Notes: generated by a model from the sequence alone, not told the origin. Shown: positions 19,277-28,487, counted from the stretch's first letter. The stretch: 64,000 bases of DNA from Marinobacter lipolyticus SM19 (GCF_000397065.2 NZ_KE007306.1:165314-229313); one strand, 5' to 3'. A program made the numbers and translations.

Positions 19277-20506
19277 TTATTGACCAACAAGCGGAAGGGT
19301 CAGTGTCGCCACTGCACCCCCCTGTTCCGGCGATTGCATGGCAAACCGCCCCTGATGGGCTTTCACTACCGCCTGAACAACCGCCAACCCAAGCCCGGTA
19401 CCGTGGGACTTGGTGGTATAAAATGCCTCCATGAGCTGACCCGCCTGCCCGGCTTCAAATCCCGGGCCGTTATCCACCACTCGAATCACAAGTTCACCAG
19501 CAACAGGAGCGAGCTGAACCGTCACACGCGTTGCCCCTGCTTCCACACTGTTGTTCACCAGATTGGTACAGGCACCCACCAGGGCATCCCGATTACACAT
19601 AACACGACAATCCTCGACCTGGCTGTCCAGATGCACTTCCACACCCGCAGCCAACTTCAGTCCGTCCAGTGCGGAACCCAGAGCGGTGATCAATGATTCC
19701 GCGGACAACTCCTCAGCCAGCCGGGTTTCCCCTCGGGCAAAGATCAACATGTCACGCACCTGCTGCTCCAGGTGTGTCAGACGCGACATCAGACGTGAGG
19801 CACAACGTTGTCGCATCTCCTCGTCCAGGTCTTCCTGGCTGAGGTGGCCACCATAGAGAATGGCGGCGGACAGCGGCGTGCGAATCTGGTGTGCAAGAGA
19901 GGCGACCATTTTACCCATGGCCGACAAACGCTGGGCATGGGCAAGCTGCGACTGCAGGTGACGGGTTTCCGTCAGATCCGTCAGCAGAATCAATTGGCCC
20001 GGCTGGTTTTCCATGGTCCGGATCTCAATACTGACCCGCCGACCGTCTTTCAGGGACACTTCGTGGCCGTCATCCCGGCGCGGTGCAAAGCAGCGACGAA
20101 TTACATCCACCCAGCGCTCGCCATCCAGGGGTTCACCCAACAGACTGATCGCCGCGGGGTTGGTCTGGGTCACCACCCCCTGGCTGTCGAGCACGACCAC
20201 ACCAGCCGGTAATGCGGTCAATAATGTGGACAAACGATCCGCCAGCTTTTCTTTTTCTTCCAGCTCTTGCTGGCGCTGGAGAGATTCCGCCGTCAGCTCC
20301 CCGGATAACTGATTTACCCGGGACTCGAGTGTGCGATAGGAATCGGTAATTTGCCGCGACATCTGGTTAAACAGTTCCAGCGCCGATCCCACAGCTTCGT
20401 CGTCCTGCTCCGGAAACAGGGCGGTAACCTTGTCGTTAGCATCCGCCGCCGCATTGGCTTGTGCCTGTTCTGCGGAAGACTTCACAACAAACTGTAGCTG
20501 ACTCAT
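19277..20506 (-). CDS. fleS: Flagellar sensor histidine kinase FleS
   Basis: FleS is the cognate kinase of FleR. The 409-residue product has no transmembrane segment, so it is cytoplasmic as in Pseudomonas. It has a PAS-like domain (LLTALPAGVVVLDSQGVVTQ, about residues 95-180), a HisKA domain with H206 in SLAHQIRTPLSAA, and HATPase_c motifs NLVNNSVEAG, DNGPGF and GTGLGLAVVQ. The ATG at 20506 follows GGGGACGAG; upstream in-frame TTG at 20542 is rejected. It is co-transcribed with fleR (22-nt gap) from an upstream sigma-54-type promoter. Confidence 0.95.
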   Translation of the reverse strand: MSQLQFVVKSSAEQAQANAAADANDKVTALFPEQDDEAVGSALELFNQMSRQITDSYRTLESRVNQLSGELTAESLQRQQELEEKEKLADRLSTLLTALPAGVVVLDSQGVVTQTNPAAISLLGEPLDGERWVDVIRRCFAPRRDDGHEVSLKDGRRVSIEIRTMENQPGQLILLTDLTETRHLQSQLAHAQRLSAMGKMVASLAHQIRTPLSAAILYGGHLSQEDLDEEMRQRCASRLMSRLTHLEQQVRDMLIFARGETRLAEELSAESLITALGSALDGLKLAAGVEVHLDSQVEDCRVMCNRDALVGACTNLVNNSVEAGATRVTVQLAPVAGELVIRVVDNGPGFEAGQAGQLMEAFYTTKSHGTGLGLAVVQAVVKAHQGRFAMQSPEQGGAVATLTLPLVGQ

Positions 20507-20574
20507 AAACTCGTCCCCTGACTCACCCGACCACCGGGTCAAACTCTACGGATGGTTTGTTTTCAGGGAACTAA

Positions 20575-20588
20575 GCCAGCATCATGCC
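20575..20588 (-). promoter_or_regulatory. Sigma-54-type promoter of fleSR
   Basis: The minus-strand site reads TTGGCATGATGCTGGCTT, with GG at 20587-20588 and GC at 20575-20576, 10 nt apart. The -24 element is good (TGGCA); the -12 element (TGGCT) is less ideal. It lies 68 nt upstream of the fleS ATG, consistent with FleQ-dependent fleSR expression. Confidence 0.7.
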
Positions 20589-20741
20589 AACTTAAATTTT
20601 TGTTTATAATTCAGCAGGAAAGAAAACTCACCAGATGGGAAACGACGGTTTTACGTCGGCCTGAAATGACTATATCGCTTCGGGTTACAAAGCTTTGACG
20701 CCGGTGTTTTTATGCTTTTTTGGTGGTTTGGCTGGGAGTAG

Positions 20742-20833
20742 AGGGCCAGGGGGGAGGTCTTTTTTGAAATCGCCTTACAACTCGCTGCGCTCAGACAAGC
20801 GGCGGTTTCAAAAAAGACCTCCCCCCTGCCCCT
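20742..20833. repeat. Extragenic palindrome, type 1 (copy A)
   Basis: Arms 20742-20774 and 20801-20833 pair over 33 bp with two mismatches. The outer part is G-rich (CAGGGGGGAGGTC) and the inner part T-rich. The 26-nt loop, read on the minus strand, contains TGTCTGAGCGCAGCGAGTT. This core is shared with copies at 20901-20992 and 53444-53538, and copy A is in the opposite orientation to both. It lies in the fleQ-fleS gap. Confidence 0.88.
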
Positions 20834-20900
20834 CACCGGACTTCAAACGGGCCTGCCATACAACCGATTTTATTCGCGGCGGGCCCGCACAGGGTACAAG

Positions 20901-20992
20901 CCGGGGTGGTGGGGTATGTTTTTAAAAAGCGCCGCCTGTCTGAGCGCAGCGAGTTGTAAGGCGGTTTTTAAAAACATACCCCACCACCCCGG
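20901..20992. repeat. Extragenic palindrome, type 1 (copy B)
   Basis: Arms 20901-20936 and 20960-20992 pair almost perfectly (CCGGGGTGGTGGGGTATG then T5 A5), enclosing a 23-nt loop with the same core TGTCTGAGCGCAGCGAGTT as copy A but inverted relative to it. The arm sequence differs from copy A although the G-rich/T-rich layout is the same. It ends 40 nt from the fleQ stop and may act as its transcript end. Together A and B form a head-to-head doublet. Confidence 0.88.
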
Positions 20993-21032
20993 CCCACTCC
21001 GCAGCAGGCCCCCAAAGACAAACCAAACAAAA

Positions 21033-22484
21033 TCAGGTGTCCTCGGACTCCTCCTCCCGAAGACCATATTTGCGAACCTTCTCGACGAGGGTCGTCCGCC
21101 GAATCCGCAGCTTCTCCGCCGCACGGGCAACCACGCCACTGGCTTCGTCCAACGCCTGCTGGATCAGCTGCTTTTCGAGGTTCGACAGGTAGTCCTTCAG
21201 GTCGATGCCGTTGACCGGCAACAAGGCCGGAGCATCAAGACCTACCAGGCCCGGTACGCCGGACGGCATGCCTGAATCCTCGACGGGGCGGTTTTCGTCA
21301 TAGTCGTCCACGTAGCGGAACTTCTTGGGCAGCTCCTGGACGCCAATGACGCCATAGGGGTGCATGATCGCCAGGCGCTCCACCAGGTTGGCCAACTCGC
21401 GAACGTTACCGGGCCAGTCGTGTCGGCACAGGCTCATGATCGCTGCCGAGTTCAACCGTAGGGAGCCGCGCTTTTCTTTTTCCATGCGGGAGATCAGTTC
21501 GTTGATCAGCAGGGGGATGTCTTCGACACGCTCTCGCAGCGACGGCATCTCAATCGGGAAAACGTTCAGGCGGTAATACAGATCTTCCCGGAAGTCTCCG
21601 GTTTCGATCATGTCCTCGAGATTCTTATGGGTGGCGGCGATGACCCTCACGTCGGCTGACAGGGTGCGGTTGCTACCGACCCGTTCGAACGTGCGCTCCT
21701 GCAGGACGCGCAGGATTTTCACCTGCATGTTCAGGGGCATGTCGCCAATTTCGTCCAGGAACAGGGTGCCCCCTTCGGCCATTTCAAAGCGTCCGACCCG
21801 TGAGGTAATGGCGCCGGTGAAAGCCCCTTTCTCATGGCCGAAGAGTTCGCTTTCCAGCAACTCTGCCGGGATTGCGCCGCAGTTCACCGGTACAAATGGC
21901 TTCTCCCGACGCTCGGAATGGTAGTGCAGGTTTCGTGCGACGACTTCTTTCCCGGTACCGGACTCGCCGGTAATCAGCACGCTGACGTCCTTGTCGGCCA
22001 CTTGTTGCATCAGCTGACGCACCGACTGGACTTTCCGGCTGGTACCGACGAGGCTGCGGAAAAGCTGCAGGCCGCGCTGCTGGCCACGCTCCTGTGAATG
22101 GATAAACTGATCACGATAGATCTGGGCACGGTACAGGGAATCCACGAACTTTGTGTAGTTCAGCGGCCAGGACATTCGCGCGATGATCCGTGACCGGCAG
22201 TCCTCAGACACCCCCTTCAGAGCCGGGTCGCCAACCATCAGTATGGGAACACCGCTGGTTTTTTGGCATAGCTCGGAAACAACGTCAACGATGCCATTGC
22301 CTTCACCATTCACCAAGGCAATGGCGATTGAAGACAACGTTTCTTCGTCGCCTGACGCCAGCATAGTCTTCGCCTCTTCGCCCGCCAGGATCTGCTCTTC
22401 GCCAATGAACTCCAGGATGGTCACTATGTCACGGCGGCGGGACTCGTCCTCGCTCAGCACCAGCACCTTGTTATTTTTGGGCAT
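21033..22484 (-). CDS. fleQ: Flagellar master regulator FleQ
   Basis: FleQ is the sigma-54 enhancer-binding protein at the top of the flagellar cascade; in Pseudomonas it binds c-di-GMP and is antagonised by FleN. The 483-residue product has a degenerate receiver (no Asp at the expected site, [12 protein letters not shown]), an AAA+ domain with GESGTGKE at 173-180 and GAFTGA at about 220-225, and a C-terminal helix-turn-helix ([20 protein letters not shown]). It heads the regulator block and is expected to activate fleSR. A 525-nt gap with two palindromes separates it from fleS. Confidence 0.95.
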   Translation of the reverse strand: MPKNNKVLVLSEDESRRRDIVTILEFIGEEQILAGEEAKTMLASGDEETLSSIAIALVNGEGNGIVDVVSELCQKTSGVPILMVGDPALKGVSEDCRSRIIARMSWPLNYTKFVDSLYRAQIYRDQFIHSQERGQQRGLQLFRSLVGTSRKVQSVRQLMQQVADKDVSVLITGESGTGKEVVARNLHYHSERREKPFVPVNCGAIPAELLESELFGHEKGAFTGAITSRVGRFEMAEGGTLFLDEIGDMPLNMQVKILRVLQERTFERVGSNRTLSADVRVIAATHKNLEDMIETGDFREDLYYRLNVFPIEMPSLRERVEDIPLLINELISRMEKEKRGSLRLNSAAIMSLCRHDWPGNVRELANLVERLAIMHPYGVIGVQELPKKFRYVDDYDENRPVEDSGMPSGVPGLVGLDAPALLPVNGIDLKDYLSNLEKQLIQQALDEASGVVARAAEKLRIRRTTLVEKVRKYGLREEESEDT

Positions 22485-22555
22485 CCACGTAAATCTCTTG
22501 GAAGGATTTGTGCGGTATTTAAGACCGTAATAGCGCAGGAGTCAATTTTATGACG

Positions 22556-22885
22556 CTATTTGGGGCGGTTTCCTGAGACGTTTTGATACGCACGGGCGGC
22601 ATTTCGGTTACGGTTCACACCCTTGAGGGCCTGTTCTGCTTCTTTACGGGCTTCTGTCGCCCCCGCACTGGCCTCATCACAAAAGGCCTGAAGACGCTCG
22701 AGACGCTCCCTGACCGGCTCAACGGAGAGCTCGCCGGCTTCCAGTTGCGCCATGACGGGAGCAACTGTTGTTTTTACCTGCAGGTTAAGTTCGGACAATC
22801 TGTCCCAGTCCTTGTCGGTCAATGCCTGATCGAGACTTTCAATCAACTGGTCAAGGGACTGGAGTCCGTTCGGGGCCTCTGTCAT
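22556..22885 (-). CDS. FliT-like small flagellar protein (putative chaperone)
   Basis: This small helical protein of 109 residues starts MTEAPNGLQSLDQLIESLDQ. ATG 22885 has a strong AGGAGAAGGA upstream. The long in-frame extension to 23125 is inside the neighbouring gene and is rejected. In Pseudomonas a FliT-like gene lies just before fleQ, and this gene ends 71 nt before fleQ on the same strand, so it is probably the FliD/FliS-associated chaperone. Sequence similarity of FliT proteins is low, so the assignment rests on size, helical composition and position. fliS and fliD are not present here. Confidence 0.6.
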   Translation of the reverse strand: MTEAPNGLQSLDQLIESLDQALTDKDWDRLSELNLQVKTTVAPVMAQLEAGELSVEPVRERLERLQAFCDEASAGATEARKEAEQALKGVNRNRNAARAYQNVSGNRPK

Positions 22886-22923
22886 CAATCCTTCTCCTGT
22901 AGTCACAACGGCCCCGTCCAGGT

Positions 22924-24282
22924 TTACCGGCGCGCGGCGCGACGAGCGGCAGAGGCAGTAAACTGGTTGCCACGAAAACCCGGATTGAAATCGTACGCCG
23001 GAAATCCGTCGTTGAGGCCGTCGATGTAATAGCGTTCGGATTTGAGATCGTACGTCATCTCCATAGTAGTCCAGAACACCGGCTCGCTGTAATAGCTGAT
23101 ATTGTGGGCTTCGGAAACCCGCCAAAGATTACCTTCCGCGTCATACTCCTCGGACGTCAGGATCTGCCAGCTGTCTTCATCCACGTAGAAAACGCGGCGC
23201 GCATATATGTGACTGATGCCCGTTCGCAGGGTAGCCTCGACCACCCATACCCGGTGCAGCTCGTAACGAGTCAGGTCCTGATTGATATGCCTCGGTCGAA
23301 TCACGTCATCGGGGCGGACCTCAGCGTCATGCAGCTTGTATGCATTGTAGGGTACAAATATCTCCCGCTTGCCTTTCAGCTTCCAGTTGTACTGGTTCGG
23401 CGCACCGTTATACATATCCTTCTGGTCAACGGAACGCAGTGAGGAGGCGTTGGGCAAATTGGTTTCATAGGCCAGGTTCGGGGAACGACGCAACCGGCGG
23501 GAACCAGCGTCATAACGCCAGGCCAGGCGGGGTGAGCGGATCTGGTCAAGGGTTTCGTGGACCAGTGTGATGGTGCCCGCCAGCCTGGACGGCGCAACAG
23601 TATTAGTCTTCAGGTAGAAGATTTTGTTATCAATGTCGTCCAGATCGGCCCCAAGACGGCTGTAGGCGAAAAAGTAGTCATATTCGTTGACCACCTGATT
23701 GAACGACCCACTCACCAGTGGTGTCGCGGAGGCGCTACGAAACGAAATTTCCTCGCCGCGATATCTCAGGATGTGGTTCCAGATTACCTCCAGGCCCGAT
23801 TTCGGAATCGGGAACGGACTGGTCATGATAGTGTTTCTGACGCCGTTGCCATTATCCAGCAGCTCAGCGGAGACAGCGTTCTGCTTATATTTATCGTAAA
23901 CGTGCTCGGGGAACGCCGCGGTCCGACGGGTCTGGAAAACCGGCATAAAAAAATCCGGGCCGTAGCGCTCCAACATCTGGATATGACCGTCGGTCAGCTT
24001 GTCCCGATAGAGATCCAGGTTGTCCCCGGTAATGAAGAACAGCGGCTCATCATCCGGAAACGGGTTTACCTCGATCTGACCTGGCTCCCAACCCGAGGGT
24101 GGTTGTGTCAGCCCTCCGGTCCACTCGGGGATGCTTCCCGAGGCATTTGCCTGTTTTTCAGCTCCAACCGGGGTAAGTTCACTGTTCAGCTTCTGAGCCT
24201 CTGGCGCATTGACCGCCGCAGCGACATTGCCGGATACAGACAACACCATCATGGCAACGCCTGTGACCAATTGCATACGCAT
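22924..24282 (-). CDS. DUF1329 outer-membrane/periplasmic protein
   Basis: This 452-residue exported protein of the DUF1329 family starts MRMQLVTGVAMMVLSVSGNV, a signal peptide with likely cleavage after AAA. Family features are LTPVGAEKQANASGSIPEWT-type N-terminal sequence, YDAGSRRLRRSPNLAYE, and YKLHDAEVRPDDVIRPRHIN. DUF1329 members often accompany DUF1302 proteins and RND transporters and are thought to be LolA/LolB-fold lipid-handling proteins, but no such partner is next to it here. The ATG at 24282 is chosen over an upstream in-frame start that has no signal peptide. Function unknown. Confidence 0.85.
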   Translation of the reverse strand: MRMQLVTGVAMMVLSVSGNVAAAVNAPEAQKLNSELTPVGAEKQANASGSIPEWTGGLTQPPSGWEPGQIEVNPFPDDEPLFFITGDNLDLYRDKLTDGHIQMLERYGPDFFMPVFQTRRTAAFPEHVYDKYKQNAVSAELLDNGNGVRNTIMTSPFPIPKSGLEVIWNHILRYRGEEISFRSASATPLVSGSFNQVVNEYDYFFAYSRLGADLDDIDNKIFYLKTNTVAPSRLAGTITLVHETLDQIRSPRLAWRYDAGSRRLRRSPNLAYETNLPNASSLRSVDQKDMYNGAPNQYNWKLKGKREIFVPYNAYKLHDAEVRPDDVIRPRHINQDLTRYELHRVWVVEATLRTGISHIYARRVFYVDEDSWQILTSEEYDAEGNLWRVSEAHNISYYSEPVFWTTMEMTYDLKSERYYIDGLNDGFPAYDFNPGFRGNQFTASAARRAARR

Positions 24283-24574
24283 CCCTAACTTACTCCCTTC
24301 ATATCGGTTACCACCTTGAGGAAAATCACAGAAAACCTCTTCACCGTTTATCAGCCCGTCACACGGCAAGATCGGGCAAATGTCGCTCAACGGGCGGCCC
24401 TTTTTGCCAAATTCAAACGACCGTTTCAACCTAATGTTTGTGTTTTCTTGTTAAACCCATAGGTAGCAACACGGGGAGGAAATCCATTCCTGAAAATGGT
24501 AGACTGTCAAATTAATCCGAAGCGCACTTTTATCTATATCGCTCAGTTCGACCGACACCCGGTGGCAGGTAACC

Positions 24575-25066
24575 ATGGCATCACAGTGGCATTCACTGGT
24601 ATCACAAAAGCTGTTTATGGCCAGAACACTGCTGCAACAGGCGGATAGCGATACTGAGGCTGACTCGTACCGGACATTACAGCGGGAAGCAGCCGTTCAG
24701 GGCGCCATCGAGCTTGCGCTGCGTGCCCGGAAGTTGTTGCTGGTGATGATAGCGCGGTTATACCAGCAGAAAAACGAAGAACCCGAGTCACTAACCGCTC
24801 TGTCAGCCCTGCTGGGCACCGAGCTGCCGGAAGTGAATGAGCTGCTTGCCCTGGCGCATCTGCCAGGTAGCTGGTGGAACCTTCTGGATCAACTGGAGAC
24901 GTCCCAGAGCAAGCCACCGGCAGCCAGGAAGACGGTTAGCGCTGAGAACATCATTGCAATCTCTGCGGAATCGGGCCCGGATCGATCGACACCGGCGCTC
25001 AACACATTGCTCGATGCGCTCAAACAATTCGCTGATACCCTGGAAGACCGCCACAGCGAGTGGTAA
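24575..25066 (+). CDS. Conserved DUF6586-type protein
   Basis: This 163-residue, mostly helical cytoplasmic protein starts MASQWHSLVSQKLFMARTLL and contains QGAIELALRARKLLLVMIAR. It resembles small proteins conserved near lexA-sulA in Pseudomonas and relatives, which I recall as DUF6586. No catalytic motif is visible. The next small gene follows after 45 nt on the same strand. Function unknown. Confidence 0.65.
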   Translation: MASQWHSLVSQKLFMARTLLQQADSDTEADSYRTLQREAAVQGAIELALRARKLLLVMIARLYQQKNEEPESLTALSALLGTELPEVNELLALAHLPGSWWNLLDQLETSQSKPPAARKTVSAENIIAISAESGPDRSTPALNTLLDALKQFADTLEDRHSEW

Positions 25067-25111
25067 ACCGCGAGGCACGACAGGGTAGGAATCAACAGAA
25101 AGGTTATTTGA

Positions 25112-25372
25112 ATGTCACCATCTTTTTTTGAAATCGTACAGTTGAGTGATGGCGATTACGCTCTGCGTCGCGTCGATGATGATGCGGCACCATTGGTACG
25201 CATTTCGTTTTCTTCGGAAGCTCGCGACATGATGGAAGACCGGGACATGGCCGTTGCCAAGGCGATGATTGCTGCAGGTATCGAAGCGGTCGGGAATGTC
25301 GCCCATGACATCGACTGGGAAGAGGATGAACTGGAAACCCAAGACGTTCAACCTTCCTATACGCTTCACTGA
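25112..25372 (+). CDS. Conserved small hypothetical protein
   Basis: This 86-residue acidic protein (MSPSFFEIVQLSDGDYALRR; acidic cluster DIDWEEDELETQD near the C-terminus) sits between the DUF6586-type gene and the convergent sulA. AAAGG lies about 9 nt before the ATG. Small proteins of this type are conserved in the same context in related genera. No function can be assigned. Confidence 0.65.
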   Translation: MSPSFFEIVQLSDGDYALRRVDDDAAPLVRISFSSEARDMMEDRDMAVAKAMIAAGIEAVGNVAHDIDWEEDELETQDVQPSYTLH

Positions 25373-25399
25373 AACCACCCTGGCCTGGCCAGCGCACCG

Positions 25400-25903
25400 T
25401 CAGCGCTGGCGCAGCACCACCCCGTGACTGTTCCCCTGAGCGGACGCCTTCTGCAGCGTCTCCAGGGCTTCGCGACCCAGCTTCCTTGTCCACATCACCA
25501 CCGCATGACAGGTGCCAGCACTGAGCGCACGCTCAGCCAACTGCCGCGCTGGATAATCCGGGGTCGATCTCAATACCAGCAACTCTCCAGCGACAATGCC
25601 GTGCATTTTTTGCCACTTGCTTACCAGTGCCTGGGGCGGATCAATCCACGCAAGCCAGCGCTTTTCCTGGTTCAGCTGGGTCAACATCGGTAGCAAGAGC
25701 TGAAAGTTCTCAACCTGACCTTCCGGCAGGATAATTTCGGTCACATTACCTATCACCGGCGCCGGTACAGACTCAGTTTGCCTGGATCTCGCCGGACCGG
25801 TACGAACAACGGGCGTTCCCCCTGATGCATACCTTGCGGGGGCCTGATAGCCCATGGCTGCCTGTGAGTAGGCCAGATTCTGATTAAAGCTGAGTTGTTC
25901 CAT
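25400..25903 (-). CDS. sulA: SOS cell-division inhibitor SulA
   Basis: SulA blocks FtsZ polymerisation during the SOS response. The 167-residue product ends with the SulA core: LLLPMLTQLNQEKRWLAWID, then LLVLRSTPDYPARQLAERAL and GTCHAVVMWTRKL. The ATG at 25903 is preferred to one six codons upstream. It lies 33 nt after lexA on the same strand, so it is probably controlled by the SOS boxes upstream of lexA. Confidence 0.88.
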   Translation of the reverse strand: MEQLSFNQNLAYSQAAMGYQAPARYASGGTPVVRTGPARSRQTESVPAPVIGNVTEIILPEGQVENFQLLLPMLTQLNQEKRWLAWIDPPQALVSKWQKMHGIVAGELLVLRSTPDYPARQLAERALSAGTCHAVVMWTRKLGREALETLQKASAQGNSHGVVLRQR

Positions 25904-25936
25904 GATACGCCTCGCCTTCAAGTTGACCGTTCCGGA

Positions 25937-26545
25937 TCAGTGCATATCCGAACGTCGGATGACACCAACGCCAAGCCCTTCAATGAACAGTTCCTCTTCC
26001 CGGAGATCCACTTCAATCGGGGCAAACTCCTCATTCTCCGCAATCAGGTATACCCTGTTACCATCCTTGCGGAAGCGCTTGACCGTCACTTCCTCACCTA
26101 CCCGGGCCACCACAACCTGTCCGTTGTGAACATCCTGGGTGCGATGGACCGCCAGCAGGTCACCGTCGAGAATACCGATGTCCTTCATACTCATTCCGCG
26201 AACCCGCAACAGATAGTCCGCGGATGGTGAGAAAAAGTCCGGCTTCAGGGTGCAATGATCTTCGATATGTTCCTGGGCCAGAATTGGACTGCCCGCCGCC
26301 ACCTGACCAATCACCGGCAAACCGAGATCTTCCTCAACCTCCGGCAAACGAATACCCCGGCTCGCGCCCCGCACCATTTCAATGGCACCCTTGCGCGCCA
26401 AAGCCCTGAGGTGTTCCTCTGCGGCATTGGCGGAACGGAAGCCAAGCTCCGCTGCAATTTCCGCCCGGGTCGGTGGGTACCCCGTTTCATCCACGTACCG
26501 TCGAATGATATCCAGTACCTGGCTTTGCCTTGCTGTCAGCTTCAT
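25937..26545 (-). CDS. lexA: SOS repressor LexA
   Basis: LexA is the transcriptional repressor of the SOS regulon, inactivated by RecA-stimulated self-cleavage. The 202-residue product matches E. coli LexA in length and numbering: an N-terminal winged helix ([20 protein letters not shown]), the scissile bond A84-G85 in QVAAGSPIL, the catalytic S119 in RGMSMKD and K156 in EVTVKRF. Two CTG-N10-CAG boxes lie upstream, so it is autoregulated. sulA follows in the same operon. Confidence 0.98.
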   Translation of the reverse strand: MKLTARQSQVLDIIRRYVDETGYPPTRAEIAAELGFRSANAAEEHLRALARKGAIEMVRGASRGIRLPEVEEDLGLPVIGQVAAGSPILAQEHIEDHCTLKPDFFSPSADYLLRVRGMSMKDIGILDGDLLAVHRTQDVHNGQVVVARVGEEVTVKRFRKDGNRVYLIAENEEFAPIEVDLREEELFIEGLGVGVIRRSDMH

Positions 26546-26563
26546 GCGGTTGCCCCGTTAGTC

Positions 26564-26579
26564 CTGTTTTTATATACAG
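26564..26579 (-). promoter_or_regulatory. LexA-binding SOS box 1
   Basis: CTG at 26564-26566 and CAG at 26577-26579 are separated by 10 nt (TTTTTATATA), an excellent SOS box ending 19 nt upstream of the lexA ATG. Confidence 0.88.
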
Positions 26580-26624
26580 TGATTTGACTATATACAGTGT
26601 TTTATCCAGTGTAAAGGTCACTTC

Positions 26625-26640
26625 CTGTATTTTTTGTCAG
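26625..26640. promoter_or_regulatory. LexA-binding SOS box 2
   Basis: CTG at 26625-26627 and CAG at 26638-26640 flank TATTTTTTGT. It lies 80 nt upstream of lexA and 67 nt upstream of the divergent amidoligase gene, so it could act on either. Confidence 0.72.
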
Positions 26641-26707
26641 ATTGCTACAGGATGTACCGGAGATGGTCTGTGATATGGTAAGTCCAACCCATTGAGGAGG
26701 CACAGGA

Positions 26708-27709
26708 ATGAGCGAATCCAAGGCATGCAGGCTGCCAGACATCCTCAGGACCCGCGGCGGCAAGGAGCGTCGTGTCGGTGTAGAAATAGAGCTGTCGGGC
26801 CTCAGTTACAGCGCCCTGGTTAAGCTGACGGAGCAACTGCTGTCGGGGCAGTCCCGTGAAGCCTCCCGCTATGTGTCGGAGCTGGAAACCGAACTTGGCG
26901 TTTTCATCATTGAACTGGATTCCGCTCCTATCAAGGACCTGGACCTGAAGGGAGAAACCGTGCCGGAATCCATGCGGGAGCTTGGAGGCCAGGCAATGGA
27001 CGTAATCGATGCCGCCGCAGAGAAGATTGTCCCTCTGGAGATCATCAGCCCACCCTTGCCTTTCTCAACTCTCGAGCGTATTGAAATCCTCTGCGATGAA
27101 CTCCGCAAGGCCGGCGCCCTCGGCAGCCGCGAAGCACTCTACTATGCGTTCGGGCTGCAACTCAATCCGGAACTGCCCGACCTGCGGGCTGACACCCTGG
27201 TGCGCTACCTTCAGGCTTTCGCAGTGCTGTATGACTGGCTGAAGTCTCGGCACCAGATCGACATCAGCCGCAAATTCACCAGTTACATCGAGCCGTGGCA
27301 CAGCACTTACATCGACCTGTTGGTGGCCGATGACTATTCGCCGGATAACGAACAACTGATGCGGGACTATCTGAAGTACAATCCCACCCGTAACAAGGCA
27401 CTGGACCTTTTGCCGCTGTTTGCCCACCTCAATAAATCCGTGTTGGCAGAATACGTGGTGGATGAACGCATCAAAAGCAGGCCCACCCTGCACTACCGCC
27501 TGCCGGATTGCGACATCGACAACCCCGAGTGGCATTTTTCCTCGGTCTGGAACGACTGGGTAGTACTTGAACAGCTTGCCAACAACGCTGAGGATCTGGC
27601 GGAGCTGAGGCAACAGTTCCGCATGAGTCGCAAACTGAGCCTTCGCAACCTCACCCAGAGTTGGTTTGATACCTGTGAGCAGTGGCTACGTAACAGGCGT
27701 TATGTCTGA
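26708..27709 (+). CDS. Putative amidoligase (COOH-NH2 ligase family)
   Basis: This 333-residue protein is of the amidoligase family (Amidoligase_2-like), proposed to form amide bonds by an ATP-grasp-like glutamine synthetase-type mechanism. The N-terminal RRVGVEIELSGLSY is the typical metal-binding GxExE strand. Further family regions are LGVFIIELDSAPIKD, KIVPLEIISPPLPF and ISRKFTSYIEPWHSTYIDLL. A strong GAGGAGG precedes the ATG. Its stop overlaps the start of a C26 glutamine-amidotransferase-like gene. This pairing is known from comparative genomics and suggests one enzyme makes and the other cleaves a gamma-glutamyl-type bond. The substrate is unknown. Confidence 0.78.
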   Translation: MSESKACRLPDILRTRGGKERRVGVEIELSGLSYSALVKLTEQLLSGQSREASRYVSELETELGVFIIELDSAPIKDLDLKGETVPESMRELGGQAMDVIDAAAEKIVPLEIISPPLPFSTLERIEILCDELRKAGALGSREALYYAFGLQLNPELPDLRADTLVRYLQAFAVLYDWLKSRHQIDISRKFTSYIEPWHSTYIDLLVADDYSPDNEQLMRDYLKYNPTRNKALDLLPLFAHLNKSVLAEYVVDERIKSRPTLHYRLPDCDIDNPEWHFSSVWNDWVVLEQLANNAEDLAELRQQFRMSRKLSLRNLTQSWFDTCEQWLRNRRYV

Positions 27710-28448
27710 CATTTCCCCACAAGTGCCCGAACAGCCAGGGCTGACCATCGGCATCAGTGGTCCCGCACGACGAGGCACCGCACAACGTTTGATCAGCCTT
27801 GCCCTACGTATCCATGGCGCAAGAACCCACTACATCCGCCCCGGCGCCAGGGTGGACGTAGCGCTTCTTGACGGCCTGGTACTGTCGGGGGGCACCCACG
27901 TTCACCCGGAACTTTACGGCCAACAACCAACCGTCACCGCACACTACGACCATCGGCGCGATCAGACTGACCAGCAATTGCTGACACGGGCCGAACAGCT
28001 GAACATTCCGGTTCTGGGCATTTGCAGGGGCGCCCAGTTTATCAACGTGTTCCACGGAGGCTCACTGTGTCAGAACGTCACGCCCCTCCGGGTTCATACC
28101 CGGCACCGTCCACTACTGCTCCCCATGCAAACGGTGCGGCTGGTGAGGAACACACGACTCGGGCGCCTCATGCACAGCACCCTAATTGGCGCTAACCGTA
28201 TTCACAGCCAGGCCATCAAGCGCCTTGGGCGCAACCTGAGAGTAGTCGCACTGGACAACGATCAGTTTGTACAGGCTATCGAAAACACTGGAGAACAGTG
28301 GTTGATGGGAGTCCAATGGCATCCTGAATACCTGCTTTACCACGGCGGACACCGTCGTATCTTCAGCCACTTTGTCCATGCCGCCAGAGCGCGAAAACTT
28401 GAGCGGCTGGAAGAGACGGAAGCCAACGATCCGACAACCAACCCATAG
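27702..28448 (+). CDS. Class I glutamine amidotransferase-like hydrolase (peptidase C26, PuuD type)
   Basis: This 248-residue protein of the gamma-glutamyl hydrolase/PuuD family has nucleophile C108 in LGICRGAQFINVFHGG and the partner pair H207/E209 in GVQWHPEYLL, so the Cys-His-Glu triad is intact. The oxyanion segment LVLSGGTHVHPELYG fits too. The ATG at 27702 overlaps the amidoligase stop by 8 nt; a longer in-frame start at 27666 lies in the amidoligase gene. It probably hydrolyses an amide made by its partner. Confidence 0.82.
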   Translation: MSDISPQVPEQPGLTIGISGPARRGTAQRLISLALRIHGARTHYIRPGARVDVALLDGLVLSGGTHVHPELYGQQPTVTAHYDHRRDQTDQQLLTRAEQLNIPVLGICRGAQFINVFHGGSLCQNVTPLRVHTRHRPLLLPMQTVRLVRNTRLGRLMHSTLIGANRIHSQAIKRLGRNLRVVALDNDQFVQAIENTGEQWLMGVQWHPEYLLYHGGHRRIFSHFVHAARARKLERLEETEANDPTTNP

Positions 28449-28487
28449 CACTGAAAATAGTCATGTAAACAGAACGGAGATCTGACC

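Noticed and set aside
20742..20992. Palindromes as standard intrinsic terminators
   Set aside because: The T/A tract is at the inner end of the stem, not after it, so classical Rho-independent termination is unlikely; other roles are possible.
26580..26600. Third possible SOS box (TATATACAGT)
   Set aside because: The left half has no CTG at the required spacing, so it is only an AT-rich stretch.
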